Assembly: GCA_948099385.1 (NCBI GenBank)
Contig: CANUEZ040000156.1
Coordinates: forward strand, 3,038,001-3,102,000
DNA from: Fasciola hepatica
Taxonomy: Eukaryota; Platyhelminthes; Trematoda; Plagiorchiida; Fasciolidae
DNA: 64,000 bases
Direction of reading: 5' to 3'
Below the pieces are notes generated by a model. It was not told where the DNA came from and did no database searches. It saw only the letters and a program-made list of their open reading frames with translations. The position numbers were made by a program, and so were the translations under genes. Shown here in pieces: positions 31,601 to 43,741 of this stretch (positions are counted from its first letter, which is position 1; each line of letters begins with the position of its first letter).

Positions 31601-34150
31601 TCAGTGGCGGCCCCCTGCCCCTGTCCATCTCGTCAGCCTGCCTTTTTTCACTTGGTTCCTCAGTCTGGTCTCAGTTTGGGGCCCTGATTCTCTTTGTCAG
31701 CCTATTCCAAATCCTGGATTCAGCCTCCCTTCAATATACGCTGTTCCTCTCCACAGTGGGCTTTGAGCGTGCACTCCTTAATTACTCAACTGTTCCCAAT
31801 GCTGTATTGCTCACCCATGACTGCTTTTCCACCGGTCTGGTCTTTAAAAGAGGCCCAAACTGTAACCCTATTACCTCCGCGCCACAAGCCAAGACTTATA
31901 TTCCATTTCCAGCCCCCCTTCTCCTCAGCTCCAAGAAGTCTGATCATTGCCATCCTTGATCCACAGCGAATTCACCTCCTGCTTTTGGTGCGATGACCCC
32001 ACCCCTAGCCCATATTCGTCTGCGTACCCATCAGTTTCTTTCTATGTTGCACCATTGAGTCCACCTCACTAAGGTTCCCCACTACGAGAACCCAAGTTAA
32101 TGCCACAGGTTGTAGCCTTTCACACCTAACACTATCAAAAATTGTACCAGGGACCCACTGTATCGATGAGCTCTTGTTTTGTCTTTGTTAACTTTGTCTC
32201 TTCATCAACCGTTGGCTCTCAGCTGAGGCAAACCCAAAATGAGTTGTTTTATCTCATTTCCCTTTTCCATGATCCGCAGTAACAGTCAACAGCCTTGGGC
32301 ACTGTACCGATCACCTCCCTGGCCGGCGTGCCCGCATAATAATGCTATATGGCTGCCTACTAATACTGCTCCCGTTGACTCTGTTGTCCAACGTCCCTCA
32401 CAACCTGGCCAATCGATCCTGGATCATATATTCTTATCTTCGTTACCCTGTCCCCGTTCGATCATCGATGCTCACTCGTGCCTTTCCCGCTGGTTCCGGG
32501 AGGGGCTAGATCCATCGCTTTGGCCGGTGTTTACCGGGCTTGCAGGCCGTCTGAAACGATGCACGAGCGCACTAGGCTGGCGGATACTCCTTCTGTGTTC
32601 ACCCCACGAAGTGGTTTTCAGCTTTGGTGCCCAGCACACGGTCAGACCCATCCGCGAGCACCGGATGGGGACCTCACCGTCTAACTCTGCTCGCCCTGTG
32701 GCATCCAACACCGTCGGTTGCCGATCTCATTCTTCCGCCGTTCTTGTTCTGCCCCAGTAAGCTCCACTGTCGTCCAAGTCACCACTCTTACTGATTCCCA
32801 TATTCGTCGATCTACAACTGCAGGCACACCTACCCATTCAGATTTTACTCCTATCGTTTTTCAGCATGGCTGTCCCTGCTGCTTGATGTTCCCATCATAT
32901 TGCTCACTTCACTCTGCCCAAGCCCATAAATATTTTCTTCTCCATCCATGTTTCCCTTGCCGACCTCTTACCTCCATTCCATTGGTGCCGCTTTCACACA
33001 GCTCACTGATCGCATTGTTATATTTCACTGCCTGTCATTTTTTCATATCATTCGTTTTCATGCCTTCTCATACCCCAAGCAATTATCCACACAACCCCCC
33101 ATGCCCATGATCAATCCCCATATTAAAACCCGCTGTTCCCAACTTGGCATCTTTTACGGTCGCATTCATTTTCCATTCAATACCGTCATGTATACGTCTC
33201 CGCAAATCTTCTGTAAACCTTTCCATTAGGTGGTGTCTTCATTGGCATTTTCCGGCCGGATCCATTTGTGCGCTTGCTTGTATGCACTCAGCTCTCCAGT
33301 TCCATCTTCCTGGCTAAGCCGCGGATGTATTTCTCGTGCCTTTTGTTTCATCCTAGTTTTACCTGTCTTGGAGCTTCATTTTTTCTCTGCCTTCTTAGTG
33401 TTTCACCTGTGGTAAACCGATCCAATTGATAATCCCCTACTTGTTTCTCCTCTTTCAGTGCTTTCGTCAGTTTTGTGCACTGCCCGCCACAGGTATATCC
33501 TGCGTGGATTTCAGATCGCTCTGCTTTTCCACTTTCCACCCAACGTAACAAAAATGTCATGTCATGATTTCCACGTACAGTTTCATACCACATGATTTGT
33601 CCTAACACGATCCTTACGGTCCTTTACTTACTTATTTCTCTTCAACCTTGTTCGCTGTTACCAATGCTGCATCCTTGCAATAAAGTCCGTCCCACATCTC
33701 AGTCATCTTTCTCCGCTGATATTCCAAACTACTCCGACCACTTTGTAATTATATTCGCTCTGCGCTCCCTAGCCATTTTTATCCCCATCATCTTCCCGCT
33801 GCATAGTGTACGTCCAGTTAATAACACTTATCTCATTTTCGAACGCCATCACATGACGCACCCACACTGGTCAAGTTAGTAGGTCCACTCTCATCTGCTT
33901 TCATCGATCCCTTCCTTCATCAGCCCAAGCTTGCGAACTGCTCTTCCCAACCGTCTTCACTTCTATGCCCACAAAGTCGTCTCGCTCTCTCTGTCGATCC
34001 GCCATGTTGACCTGTCATAAAGAAAATTTATCATAATTACCCTAAGTTAGTTATTTATTATCCGATCTAATCCCACCTGTCTCTTCTAACCACTGCTACT
34101 ATCGCTATCTAGCACTTCATAGCTATTCTCTGGTGCCTCTCTTATATATA
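31601..34150. other. Pyrimidine-rich stretch without recognised genes
   Basis: The plus strand is strongly enriched in C and T for about 2.5 kb, which keeps several frames open by composition alone (for example 173 residues at 32239-32760 and 130 at 32718-33110). Their sequences are low-complexity Ser/Pro/Leu/Phe with no motif. I treat them as non-coding. Confidence 0.5.
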
Positions 34151-34203
34151 CATGTATATCTCTGTGTAGACACCATCTCGATAACAAGGAGTGCCAACAT
34201 AGC

Positions 34204-34479
34204 AAAAACTTGGTCTTACTAGCTTTGCGCACGATATGGGCTGTAAGCTGCTACGGGTAGCAGGACAAATTCCAATGGTATAACCGCGTTTATCGTGAAA
34301 TCATGGTTCTATATAATGCAATACACAGAAGTACATGAAATAAAACGACTTACAGCCAGGTGAGCAAACGGGAACAACAGTGCAATAGGTTATATGGTAA
34401 AATGGGAACAGTGCGGTCACAAACGGTTCATTCAGCAAGGAGTCAAGTGAAACTGTAGGGCAGCACGGTCACGGTGCAT
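34204..34479 (+). repeat. Dispersed repeat, copy 2
   Basis: Same family as 18498-18770, same strand. Outside these limits the two copies do not match. Confidence 0.8.
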
Positions 34480-34685
34480 ATAATAATTCGTGAAGCAGTA
34501 TGGCTAGAAGGAAATTACATCTTCGGTCACAGGATTAAAAAAATAATCTATGGTTGGGATATACAAACTTGAACATTCTAAGGAGTTACCCATGTGAACG
34601 TACAAATGGTAGCAATTGAGAACGACGGATATCATGTGTCGACGTGAACGGACAAACCTGGCAATAGATGTGCTTATGTCACAGA

Positions 34686-34768
34686 CGTACTCTGTGGTCT
34701 AACGGTAAAGCACTTAGGCAGCGGGGCTTCGGTGGGGGGGGGGGGTCGAGTCTACGGTGGGCTGTTTT
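34686..34768 (+). tRNA. tRNA-like pseudogene or SINE head
   Basis: TGTGGTCTAACGGTAAAGC resembles the tRNA D-arm and A box, and GGTCGAGTCTACG resembles the T-arm and B box. They are separated by a region with a 12-base G run (34734-34745). The G run disrupts the cloverleaf, so a functional tRNA is unlikely. Confidence 0.35.
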
Positions 34769-35186
34769 TGTGCATGGATGAGGCAATCAGCAAACTTTTC
34801 TTAAGATAGAAACGTACAGTGTGTTCTTTTAGAACTGGCACAGCCCTGAGGCTTCGAATTTCCAATAATACTACTGAAAATAGTAGCAGTAGTTACATTT
34901 TGACTGCCTCTGAATTCTCGCGAGAAAAATTGTGCTGCACTTACTGCCGAAGAAATCGTTGACCGACACCTGAATGTACAAACTACACATTTAAAGGTGC
35001 TATTTAAATCCCTTAGTGACCGGATGTAGCTGTCCACGCACATCGAGTGAACAGTAGTGGTAATTAAACGGACATGAAATCGTTCATTAGGAATAAACAG
35101 GCTATGTTGGTCATTTTAGTATGGCCTGACACAAAAAATCCGAATTGAATAGCATTTTGTGTATTATTAGACCAACGGCATGAAAT

Positions 35187-35485
35187 CCATTGGGACAGTG
35201 TGTATCACTAACCCATTCGTGGTTTATTCGCGCATATTCACTTTTGTCTCCTGAATGTAAAAGACTTCAGCAAATCCAGTTAAACTGGAACAACCATCAC
35301 CGGACATTGGGTTGTGGCTGTTCTGGCTGCCGTCTCTCAACAGTGGCCTAATTAAGAAATGAAAACTATCAATATTTTGGCAAAGTAGGAAGGGAAGTAA
35401 AAAGCGTGGTAGAAAATTTGATGATTAGGTTGTATGAATACAAATGCCCCACTTGTCATGATATGTAGTCGTATTTAGTCTCCGT
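35187..35485 (+). repeat. Left terminal inverted repeat
   Basis: Pairs with 38665-38963 at a coordinate sum of about 74150. The outer end reads CCATTGGGACAGTGTGTATC. Identity is above 90% by eye, with small differences such as AATTAAG versus AACTAAG. Confidence 0.85.
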
Positions 35486-38400
35486 GAGTTGCGACTAGTT
35501 GGTAGTTGATGCATTAGACCAAAAGCTGCTGCTAGTACACGTTACCTTGGGATGAACATAGGCATGACCAGTATCTGTACATACTCAGCGGACAGGAGCA
35601 CGGTATAATAGTCCAAGAAACCATGTTACATTCAACAAAGTCTACATTACAAACAACATTTTCCATTTGTATGAACTATCTTTGCCGGAATTCCGATCGT
35701 TTGTCTTATTGCTGTCAATCTTTGTCTCAAACCGGACTCTCGCCTTTACCTCGAGCGTAGTCGCTCAGCTTGAACTTCGTTGTGACTGTGTTCGATAATC
35801 TCATCTTCTGGACCCAACCTTTTGCTGTAGTTCAGCTGCAGTTATTGATGTTTTGTTCATTTTGGGGCGTAATAGACCAGAAAGAACACTTTTAGGTTTG
35901 ATCGTTGTAAAAGTTACTTTATTCGTTATATATATGGTACGGTGGCCATTTGAAGTCGACTTTTTTTCGGTTGGGTTCAAATTGGTTGATACGCGTCGCT
36001 CGAATGTCCCATTGGCTGGACTTCACAAGCATTCTTCAGTCAGTCAGAAGCAAAACTGCATGAACAGTAAGGGAAACACCACGGATTGATAAGGTGTGAT
36101 CATATATTTTCGCATCGTTGCCGAAGTACCTACTTGGTTCACCGGTCCTTATTCATGGACTTGTAGTTGCTTCTTAGAGGTCAACCCAAGCTTCAATTTG
36201 CGTTCACTACAATCCCTTCAGGCAACGCAATTCATTTATCTTCTTTTAATTTCAATCACCCTAATTCCTCAGGAATGATAGAGCTTACCGCCATCCGGAT
36301 GGAACCTAGGTTCTAATTTCTTCCATGATTACCATCTATCACCTCAATCCTTATCAAAACGTCTCAAGGCTGATCAATCTTGGAAAAAGCCATTCTTGTA
36401 TTCACCTTAAACCGTTCAGTCCTGACAATGCAGTGGCTTCCGTCAATGCTAGTTTATTGTGTGTGCTTACCTTCACTCTGAAGCTCCGAAACGGTTTTCT
36501 GGTCACACCTAACCAAGCTGTCCGGGGCACTAGTATAACCCCTTGGATTATCTCGCCACTCTCTGTGTATTGCAGTAGGCGAACAAAATCCAGCTGACAG
36601 GCATGCACCGCACGGAATATTTCTAACCTTCCTTCCAAAGGGCACCGAGGTTATGCCACTGCTCTGTCTACGTTTCCGCGGGCGCGCATCTGCTACGCAT
36701 ATGCACACCCCCGCGGACAAGATCTGCATAATAACTGGCACACAGTCATGAAACCAATACTGGCACACGGATAATAATAGTCTGCATCCTGTTATTAGTT
36801 TCACTGAAGTCACTAAACGGAAGCTTAGCTAAATACGTTTCGCACTGGGCCAGGGAAAATCCGGCGAACAATGAAGGGAAATTCTATGCAAATGAGCGAC
36901 AATTTTGAGGCGAACCCGATAAAGATAAACAAAAGTACAGCGGTGGGATAGAATGGGGAAACAACAAAAAAAATGAAAGCTATCTTATACACTGGTCCGA
37001 GGGAGGCCAAGGACCGCCCGCACCTTTTCGGATGGACAACCTCTGATGTTCTCTGGAGCTCTCGCTCAACTTACCTGGCCATCCAATACGATGAGTTCTG
37101 CCGGCGTGTCCCTTAACAGCGGGATGTCTCCGATCACCTGAATGGTGGTTCTCACAAATTCGGCTAGACTCCGTCCATCTTTATGGGGGATTTGAATTAA
37201 CTGTTCACAGTGTATATATGGGAGGCTGCAGTGGGCAGGTTGGAGCAGCAAATAAAAACCAACTACAGCAAATTTGTGGTTACATTTCCGCGCTGTAGCA
37301 GCATGGCCTGCTAGTGAGCTGTATGAGTCGGCCGTGATGAGTGTCGGCAGGTTCAGTTTGAGAAAGTCATGTGGGGAGTTACATGCGCGACATCCAGATT
37401 GTCCTAAACCGCTCCATCTTTTCCGCCAAAGTGCTGTTAAAAGGCCGATAGCCACCGGAAGAATGCAGCTACAGAAGAAGGAGGGACTCCAGATGACAGT
37501 CTTCAAAGAGGACCGAGGGGTGGAACAGGATAATTTGCTGGTTGTCAATTCCTCAATTTCTGTGCCGCAGGCTCCACGTACACTGTGATTTTCGGTGTGT
37601 TCAGTTTTGAGAACAGTCAGAAAACAAGAATACAAAAACGATACTCTCCTACGGTCCACAAGCTTTTCCCCGTGACTATCAATGGTGATTGGAGTTCTGC
37701 CATTGGTTCGCGCTCAGGCTCTACTATTAGCCGAATTTATAGCAGTAGACGTATAGCTAGGGATTGCCGGCTGGAACTAGTAGTGATGCCTCAGAGGGCC
37801 CGATTAAGTATGACCAGAAAAAATTCTCGGCGACTAAAATTGGAGGCTTGCAAGTACAGTGACCTAACATTGAAGGAAGCAGCTGTACCGCTAAGAGTGA
37901 ACTATGCACGGTGTATATAGGAAAAAACTCTCCTGAGATCCATCTGTGGTAAGCACCAATGCGGATCGACATGATTGAGTGATAATCACGGAAGAGCTCG
38001 AAAAACAAGAGTTAGATGCATTCATATCTGGCGTCGTTAAGGGCTGAGGGCAGTTATGAATGGAAAACGAAGGTGAGAGCAGCAGATTTTCTGGCAAGCC
38101 GGCCTTACAATAGATTCAAAATTAAGCCAAAAGAGGTGACTATCTCAAGTGAAAAAAATCTCGGCTACTATACGGTTCAGCAGAAAAGCGTGGTTTTTCA
38201 CTACTTTTTTGAATTCACTTCAGTTTTGGAAAATAAACTTAAGTTAGGTAGAACTGGTCAACATATCCAAAATCTCGCAAGTTACTTGGGCCAATACCTG
38301 GGCGCTACTCACAGAGACTCCATCAACCACCGGAAAGCAAGAAGTATGTTCATGTTTGAAATAAGCACAGATGATTGTAGGACGACAAAAGTGGGTATAG

Positions 38401-38664
38401 TGAACTCTTTCAGAGCAATCCAACGTGGTTAGCACACCCATCTGACGACTTCAATGGAGTTGGTGCCAGAAGGCTAACAACTGTTGAACGGATCCAAATT
38501 TTAGTTTCATCACATCTTGCATTTACCAAAACCTCGTTGGAGCAAGCGCCATTAAGTGGACAGTCCACATGATGGGTATAATACATTGTGGCGGACCACC
38601 GCATCTGACCAGTTTTCTTGTGTAGGACTGCCACCACCTCCGCACAACTGGTGATCACAGGCAG

Positions 38665-38963
38665 GCAGGAAGATACGACAGCATATAATGACAAGTGAGG
38701 CATTTGTATTCACACAACCTAATCATCAAATGTTCTACCACGCTTTTTACTTCCCTTCCTACTTTGCCAAAATATTGATAGTTTTCATTTCTTAGTTAGG
38801 CCACTGTTGAGAGACGGCAGCCAGAACAGCCACAACCCAATGTCCGGTGATGGTTGTTCCAGTTTAACTGGATTTGCTGAAGTCTTTTACATTCAGGAGA
38901 CAAAAGTGAATATACGCGAATAAACCACAAATGGGTTGGTGATACACACTATCCCGATTGTGG
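38665..38963 (-). repeat. Right terminal inverted repeat
   Basis: Reverse complement of the left terminus. Its outer end (GTGATACACACTATCCCGAT) abuts the CR1 remnant at 38964. Confidence 0.85.
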
Positions 38964-39066
38964 ACTTGGCTATGGGTTGACTTGAAGAGAAGGAGCAGGT
39001 CAGGCTTCATGCGACGAATCCACAGAGGCTCAACGTGCGAAGGCTCATGGCATTGAAGCTATGTTA
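38964..39066 (-). pseudogene. Short CR1-like remnant
   Basis: The reverse complement matches 31484-31590 closely (for example CCTCTGTGGATTCGTCGCAT). It is a fragment of the same RT C-terminal region. Confidence 0.7.
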
Positions 39067-39241
39067 GACTTCAAGACTTCAAGACAACACAGTCTAGTCC
39101 AGGAACCCCAACACGGATTCGCACGGAAACGTTCTCATTTGTCCAATCTCCTTTTCTGCTTTGAGAAAGTGGCCGCAACAATAGACGATGGGGGGGGGAG
39201 GTGAGGCCATTTACCTAGGTTTTCAGGGGGGTTCTTACTAA

Positions 39242-40145
39242 GTGAACCACAGCCTGCTTATGGAAAAATTGCGAGGCCTTAGAAAGTCAGACCAGGTGGT
39301 GACACGGATAAGGAGCCGTCTGTCTGGCAAGACCTTCCAAGTAAGCACAGGAGAAATTCATCTCGGGCTGGAAAAGTGCAAATTGGGGTACCCTAAGGGT
39401 CGGTCCTTGGACCCCTGGTATTCATCTTGTAGTGGTTGCAGTCGACCGTGCATCAGTCCAAAATGACATGGGCAGAGCCCAGGGACGGGCTTTGAAGTGG
39501 GACTTGCTGCTGAACACTCTCAAGTGCAGGCACCTGGCTGATGAGGAGTTAGCTCACAAGCTAAAGGTACTGGAAACGAAGGGAGCAACAGTAGTAATAC
39601 CGGCAAGGGTTGTGGTTCAGGACCTGGAGGTCATGGCCAGGGTTTATTTGTAACTCAAAACACAGTGTGAAAAAGCGGCCAAATCCGCTTCCAGGGCGCT
39701 CTATGGGCTCCGCCGAACTGTCAACTCTAGGAGACCACCGTCGCTTCTCCCGCTATGCAAGACTCTCGCAAGGCTTCACTTAGAAAACACTCCAGGCCTG
39801 GAGTCCGTAGCTCGTTCACGATAAGAAAATGCTGGAGATGACCCAGGGAGGATATACTAGACCTTTTCTTATGTCCAGGGGAGGATCTTATGAGGAAAGT
39901 TTACAGCGACTGAACTTATTCTCCAATAAAAGGAAGAGGAAAAGAGAGGATATCGCAGTGATGTGCAGGATCCTGAAAGGCCGGATCGACTTGGAAAACC
40001 GCATGTACACCCTCCTGCCGCCGGGAGAAAACCACAACCTGGGGGCCATGCCTTCAGGCCGAAGAACAGGCTACGGAAAAGACCCCGGACCAGGTTTTCA
40101 AGCAACGTGTGCCCAAAGACTGAAGCAAAGCGCCGTAGGAAGTGA
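39242..40145 (+). pseudogene. CR1-like RT remnant
   Basis: Pieces in order: LLMEKLRGLRKSD and RSRLSGKTFQVS (after motif A), GYPKGRSLDPW (motif B, degraded from a PQGSVLGP-like box), ALKWDLLLNTLKCRHL (palm-thumb Trp/Lys/Cys region), then LYGLRRTVNSR and a basic tail ending near 40145. Catalytic motif C is not visible and stops are frequent. Confidence 0.7.
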
Positions 40146-40689
40146 CTGAGGAAACCACGGTAACTGAGTTCATGCTTCGGCTGGACAGGGTAGGGACCGG
40201 GGTGTTACATAATAGGCTGCAGTGCCCGAAAATGTGGCACTGTGTAGATTGAATTTAGTCCGTTGGACCTTGTGCGTAATGGGCTTTCAGTTTGTTCACA
40301 TTTTAGGGTTCCCCGTACCACTTCCTTCTGCCCTTACATTGTTGTTTGTTTTCCTTTCCATTTTCTCATTTCGTGTCCACATCTCGAGCCAGCCGTCTCT
40401 AAATACGCGGTTTTCCTTTCAACCTTCATGTCTCCGTTCACCAACCCTTCACCATTACTTCTGGCCTTACCTCTTTTGCCCCACAATCTGATCTGCCACA
40501 TCTGCATGCTTTCTCCCAATCCTAAATGACGGGCCTGTCCATGTGGTGGTCCACCTTCACCAAATGTGAACCGAATAGTGAGTGCATATATGAACCGAAG
40601 CTCAGGGAACTTGCCTCTCCTACTGTCGCAGCACTGGGGGATTTGCAATGCCCACTCGTTCAAGAAACTGGACGTTTTGGCTACCTGTC

Positions 40690-41545
40690 TCGCAGTCCTG
40701 GAATCAACTTGAGTCTGAACCTGGACCTAGAACGTGGGCTTACAAACCCCACCTTTATGTTTGCCGATAAAGTCAAGATAGCTGGAGTAGATATAGAACT
40801 TGACGTGTTAGCAGTACAAAACTGGGCACGCAAATGGGACCTTCCACTAAACCTCACCAAGTGTCAATGCTTGGCCACAAATACAGGGGCTAGTGGGAAT
40901 GGTGTGGGTTCGTTGCAAGTGGTATCGCAGGTCAAAGACTAAGGAGCTATAATGGACAACAGCTTTAGGCCGTCAAAGCAGTGCACCTCAGCAGCCAATA
41001 CGGCCAGGAGGGAACTCTTTCGAGTTAGATCCATTATGTAGTGTAGAGATCCAGAGATTTTCGTTCCGATATATCAGGCCATAGTTAGGCCGCATATGGG
41101 GTACTGCGTGCAGGCCTGGGCACCGTACTACCAGAAAGATATAGACTGTCTGGAGAAAGCGCAATGGCTAGCCACTAGAAAGGTGGCTGGGCAAGGGGTG
41201 TTTAGCTACACAGAGCGTCTCCGTGCCCAAGATCTGTTCTCGATGGAAAGACGGCGCATTCGCGGGGATTTGATAGAAACCTTCAAGGTAATGAAGAGAC
41301 TGTCAGGAATAAGACTAGAAGACCTTTTATCCCTGATTCCCGAGAGAGGCACAAGGGGGCATAGTCTTAGACTATAAAGGAAGCATTCGAGGCTCTAAAT
41401 TAGGGCGAAGTACTTCTCAAATAGAGTAGTACCCCATTGAAATAAGCTCCCGGAGGAGGTCATAAATACCACAACAGTGAAGACTTTTAAGAAAGCAGTA
41501 GATATGTGTTGGGTGGCAGTATACCCCGAGTTATGCTAAGCAGCT
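40690..41545 (+). pseudogene. CR1-like RT C-terminal half
   Basis: One frame, broken by stops at 40940-40942 and about 41039, gives MFADKVKIAG (motif C region, normally FADD), VQNWARKWDLPLNLTKCQCL, IYQAIVRPHMGYCVQAWAPY, IDCLEKAQWLATRKVAG, MERRRIRGDLIETFKVM and RGTRGHSLRL. After a frame change the last stretch is EEVINTTTVKTFKKAVDMC. This is the full C-terminal signature of a CR1-type RT. Confidence 0.88.
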
Positions 41546-41723
41546 TTTAGGGTCAGACGCAATTTACTCATTGTTTCCACCTTTCTCTGCCAAGGCTGAT
41601 ACTGCACAAAATTTCTGCCTTTCAGAAAAAGAAAATCATGCAGTGTTGGGAGCTACGGAAACGCGCCGATAACACAACTATCTGGACACACGATTGGCTC
41701 TAGCCACACCAAGTCCTGTGCAA

Positions 41724-41745
41724 ACTGAACTGAACTGAACTGAAC
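41724..41745 (+). repeat. (CTGAA)n microsatellite at the end of the CR1-like element
   Basis: Four or more tandem CTGAA units about 180 bp after the RT stop, in the place where non-LTR elements often end in short tandem repeats. Confidence 0.75.
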
Positions 41746-42039
41746 AGAGCTGAATTTGACCGGAAATTTAAACGCTGCGGTGCAAGTTTTTTTTGGTTGC
41801 GTCGGTTTGCTGCATGACGTTTTCCATTTATTATCTCAGGAGTGATAGTGCACGATCTCTAAATGATTTCTATGATTCATTCATCCACAAAAGAGCCCAC
41901 AGTATTGAACACTACTCTGTATAAGATTACCGTCACCATTGTTGTACTGCAGTCTCCTGGATCCATTAAACTTTATTCTCACGCTTGCTGACAGCGGGCT
42001 TCGCTGGTGGCTCGTTGTATTGTCTACATGAATTGAAAA

Positions 42040-42351
42040 ATGGAATCTTCTGATGTTCTTAAAGCGCCTCCCGACTCGACTAACAGCGATCTAACAAGCA
42101 ATATCCAAGAAGTCACCGACAATGATTCTGGTTCAGCCGCACAATCAAACAATTCTGTGTCAACCTCACCGTCGGTCTCCAGATCCATATTGTTCCGCGA
42201 TCCTTACCTTCCGGAAGACGATGGAAGTATATTAACCCCAGAACACGCATTTGTTCAGTACCAAACTAGATCTGAAGATCAAGCTTGCCAAATATGTGGA
42301 CAGCCGGCGGTTGGATTCCACCATCGAGCCTACGTGTGTGAAGCTTGCAAG
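42040..42351 (+). CDS. First coding exon of a nuclear receptor (2DBD-type P-box)
   Basis: Encodes 104 residues, ending in phase 0 at a GT splice donor (AAG then GTAGCC at 42352). The start is the first ATG after an in-frame TGA six codon-bases upstream (42034-42036) and has an A at -3 and G at +4. Residues 1-82 are a Ser/Thr/Asp/Asn-rich A/B region. Residues 83-104 form the first zinc finger of a nuclear receptor DNA-binding domain, C83-x2-C86-x13-C100-x2-C103, with the GxxAxGFHH core. The P-box starts CEACK, not the usual CEGCK. A CEACKK P-box is, as I recall, distinctive of the first DBD of two-DBD receptors described from flatworms. These act as ligand- or dimer-regulated transcription factors in the nucleus. 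The rest of the gene, including the second finger, was not found in the window. Confidence 0.85.
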
Positions 42352-42357
42352 GTAGCC
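42352..42357 (+). promoter_or_regulatory. Splice donor of the nuclear receptor exon
   Basis: GTAGCC follows AAG. The coding similarity ends exactly here, after CEACK. Introns at this point of the DBD, right after the P-box Lys, are common in nuclear receptor genes. Downstream residues (AHKLVYCFGLGR) do not fit a DBD. Confidence 0.75.
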
Positions 42358-43300
42358 CACAAATTGGTTTATTGTTTTGGTTTGGGGCGTTACGTGATTT
42401 TATTTCAGCGGTCAAATAGTTGGTCACCTGAGTGCTATAAGTAGAACAGTGCGATATTTCTCGAAACTAAAATATAGAATCCCGATTTATCCGTCTAGGT
42501 TTTAATGGTTTTCTTTTTGCGTCGGTGGAATTTATGATTGCTCATACCTCAGATGTAATTCTGTGTTTTCCAATGTCCGTCTGTCAAATGTGAATTATGC
42601 AAATACTGTTGCTACACCTAGCCCCTTTTTTGTTTCACGATACTTACACACCATCCTGGCCATATAAACGTGAAGAGATGATAGAGTTCTTCGCTTTGAA
42701 TTTTTCCATGGACCCTTCACCAGTCCTTAACGTTATATTCGCACCTCGGATCGGACCAGGTCGCAGGACTTGCGGCTTTGGCCGGTTGACGTCCAGAATC
42801 TCGCACTCGAGAGCTCCAGAGTTCCCGCTGTGCTTGGACTTCCAAGTGACCCAGATGTTAGGGTTGTTGAATGATGGGCTACAGGAAGGAGAATGTGAAG
42901 AGGGTTCGCCCTCGAAGAACCATTAATCGCGTTGGATAGACATATTTACTGCCTTAACCAGTTGCCGTACTTACCTCAAAGAATCCTGCCTGGACGTAAC
43001 TGAATAAATAAAAGAAGGACGTAGTACGCTATATTTTACTGAGTGCCACCTGGACGCAGATTTATCGTCCTAGACAGGTGGAATATTCATTTGGCTAGTT
43101 GTGATCCGGGAAAACCTAGTCCCAGCAGTTATCCAGCCAACGTTTAAACATGACGACACTACTTGCTGCCGTCATCTTTGGTTGTAGTTTGTTCCAGTGG
43201 TTCGTTACGCGAGGAGAGAAGAAATGTATTCGAGGGCTTCTGATGGCCTCGGGTTTCATCATCTACTAGTAACGGCCTGTGGATTTCAGTTAACCTGTCG
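42358..43300 (+). other. Presumed intron sequence, no recognised feature
   Basis: Contains a 109-residue frame at 42597-42926 with no known motif. I regard it as chance. Confidence 0.45.
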
Positions 43301-43479
43301 AGTTTACAGCTGCAACCTCATTTGAATCGAATGGAGTGTGCATGAACGGGGAGTCCGTTTTTAGAATCACACGTGTTAACCGACGAATTAACTTTGGAAG
43401 AATCGCCGTGTGATTCTAAAAATGGACTCCCCGTCCATGCACGCTGCATTCGATTCAAATGAGATTACAGCTGTAAACT
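43301..43479. repeat. 179 bp foldback (hairpin) sequence
   Basis: The two halves (43301-43372 and 43408-43479) are reverse complements over about 70 bp with few mismatches, from AGTTTACAGCTG to its complement CAGCTGTAAACT, around a loop of about 35 bp. It fits a small foldback transposon (MITE-like) or a long hairpin RNA source. Confidence 0.88.
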
Positions 43480-43741
43480 AACTGTGGGATGCTCAAGTAT
43501 GAGGATTATTGGGCGGAAGAGTACCGGATACGCATATCTGATGAGCGGCAATAATCGCAAGATCGGTCGTGTGCTTCCGGGGAAATTTCGTTCTCTCATC
43601 CAGACACAATTCCACACTACTCATATCGAAAAACTTGTCGAGTTGTTTGAACTTCTCAGTCAGGTCTCCTAGTAGGCGACTTCTACTTAGTATGATCATA
43701 CTCCGAATTCGCACCATCTCGATTTTATCACAGGGTAGCGA

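Larger units (their letters stand above)
35187..38963. mobile_element. Unclassified element with long inverted termini
   Basis: Two inverted copies of about 300 bp bracket 3.2 kb. The interior has no recognised transposase or RT. Its longest frames are 197 residues on the minus strand (37066-37659) and 138 residues on the plus strand (38016-38432), neither with known motifs. Candidates are a DNA transposon with long terminal inverted repeats, or two opposed copies of one repeat. No target duplication was found with confidence. Confidence 0.5.

Noticed and set aside
32239..32760. 173-residue open frame
   Set aside because: It lies in CT-rich sequence where open frames are expected, has no motif, and the opposite strand and other frames are also open in the same place.
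37066..37659. 197-residue minus-strand frame as a transposase gene
   Set aside because: No DDE-type spacing, zinc finger or helix-turn-helix could be seen, and the plus strand is open over much of the same stretch. It is kept only as an interior frame of the inverted-terminus element.
42597..42926. 109-residue frame as a further exon of the receptor gene
   Set aside because: It contains no zinc-finger cysteine pattern or ligand-binding motif, and no acceptor-donor pair frames it in the right phase.
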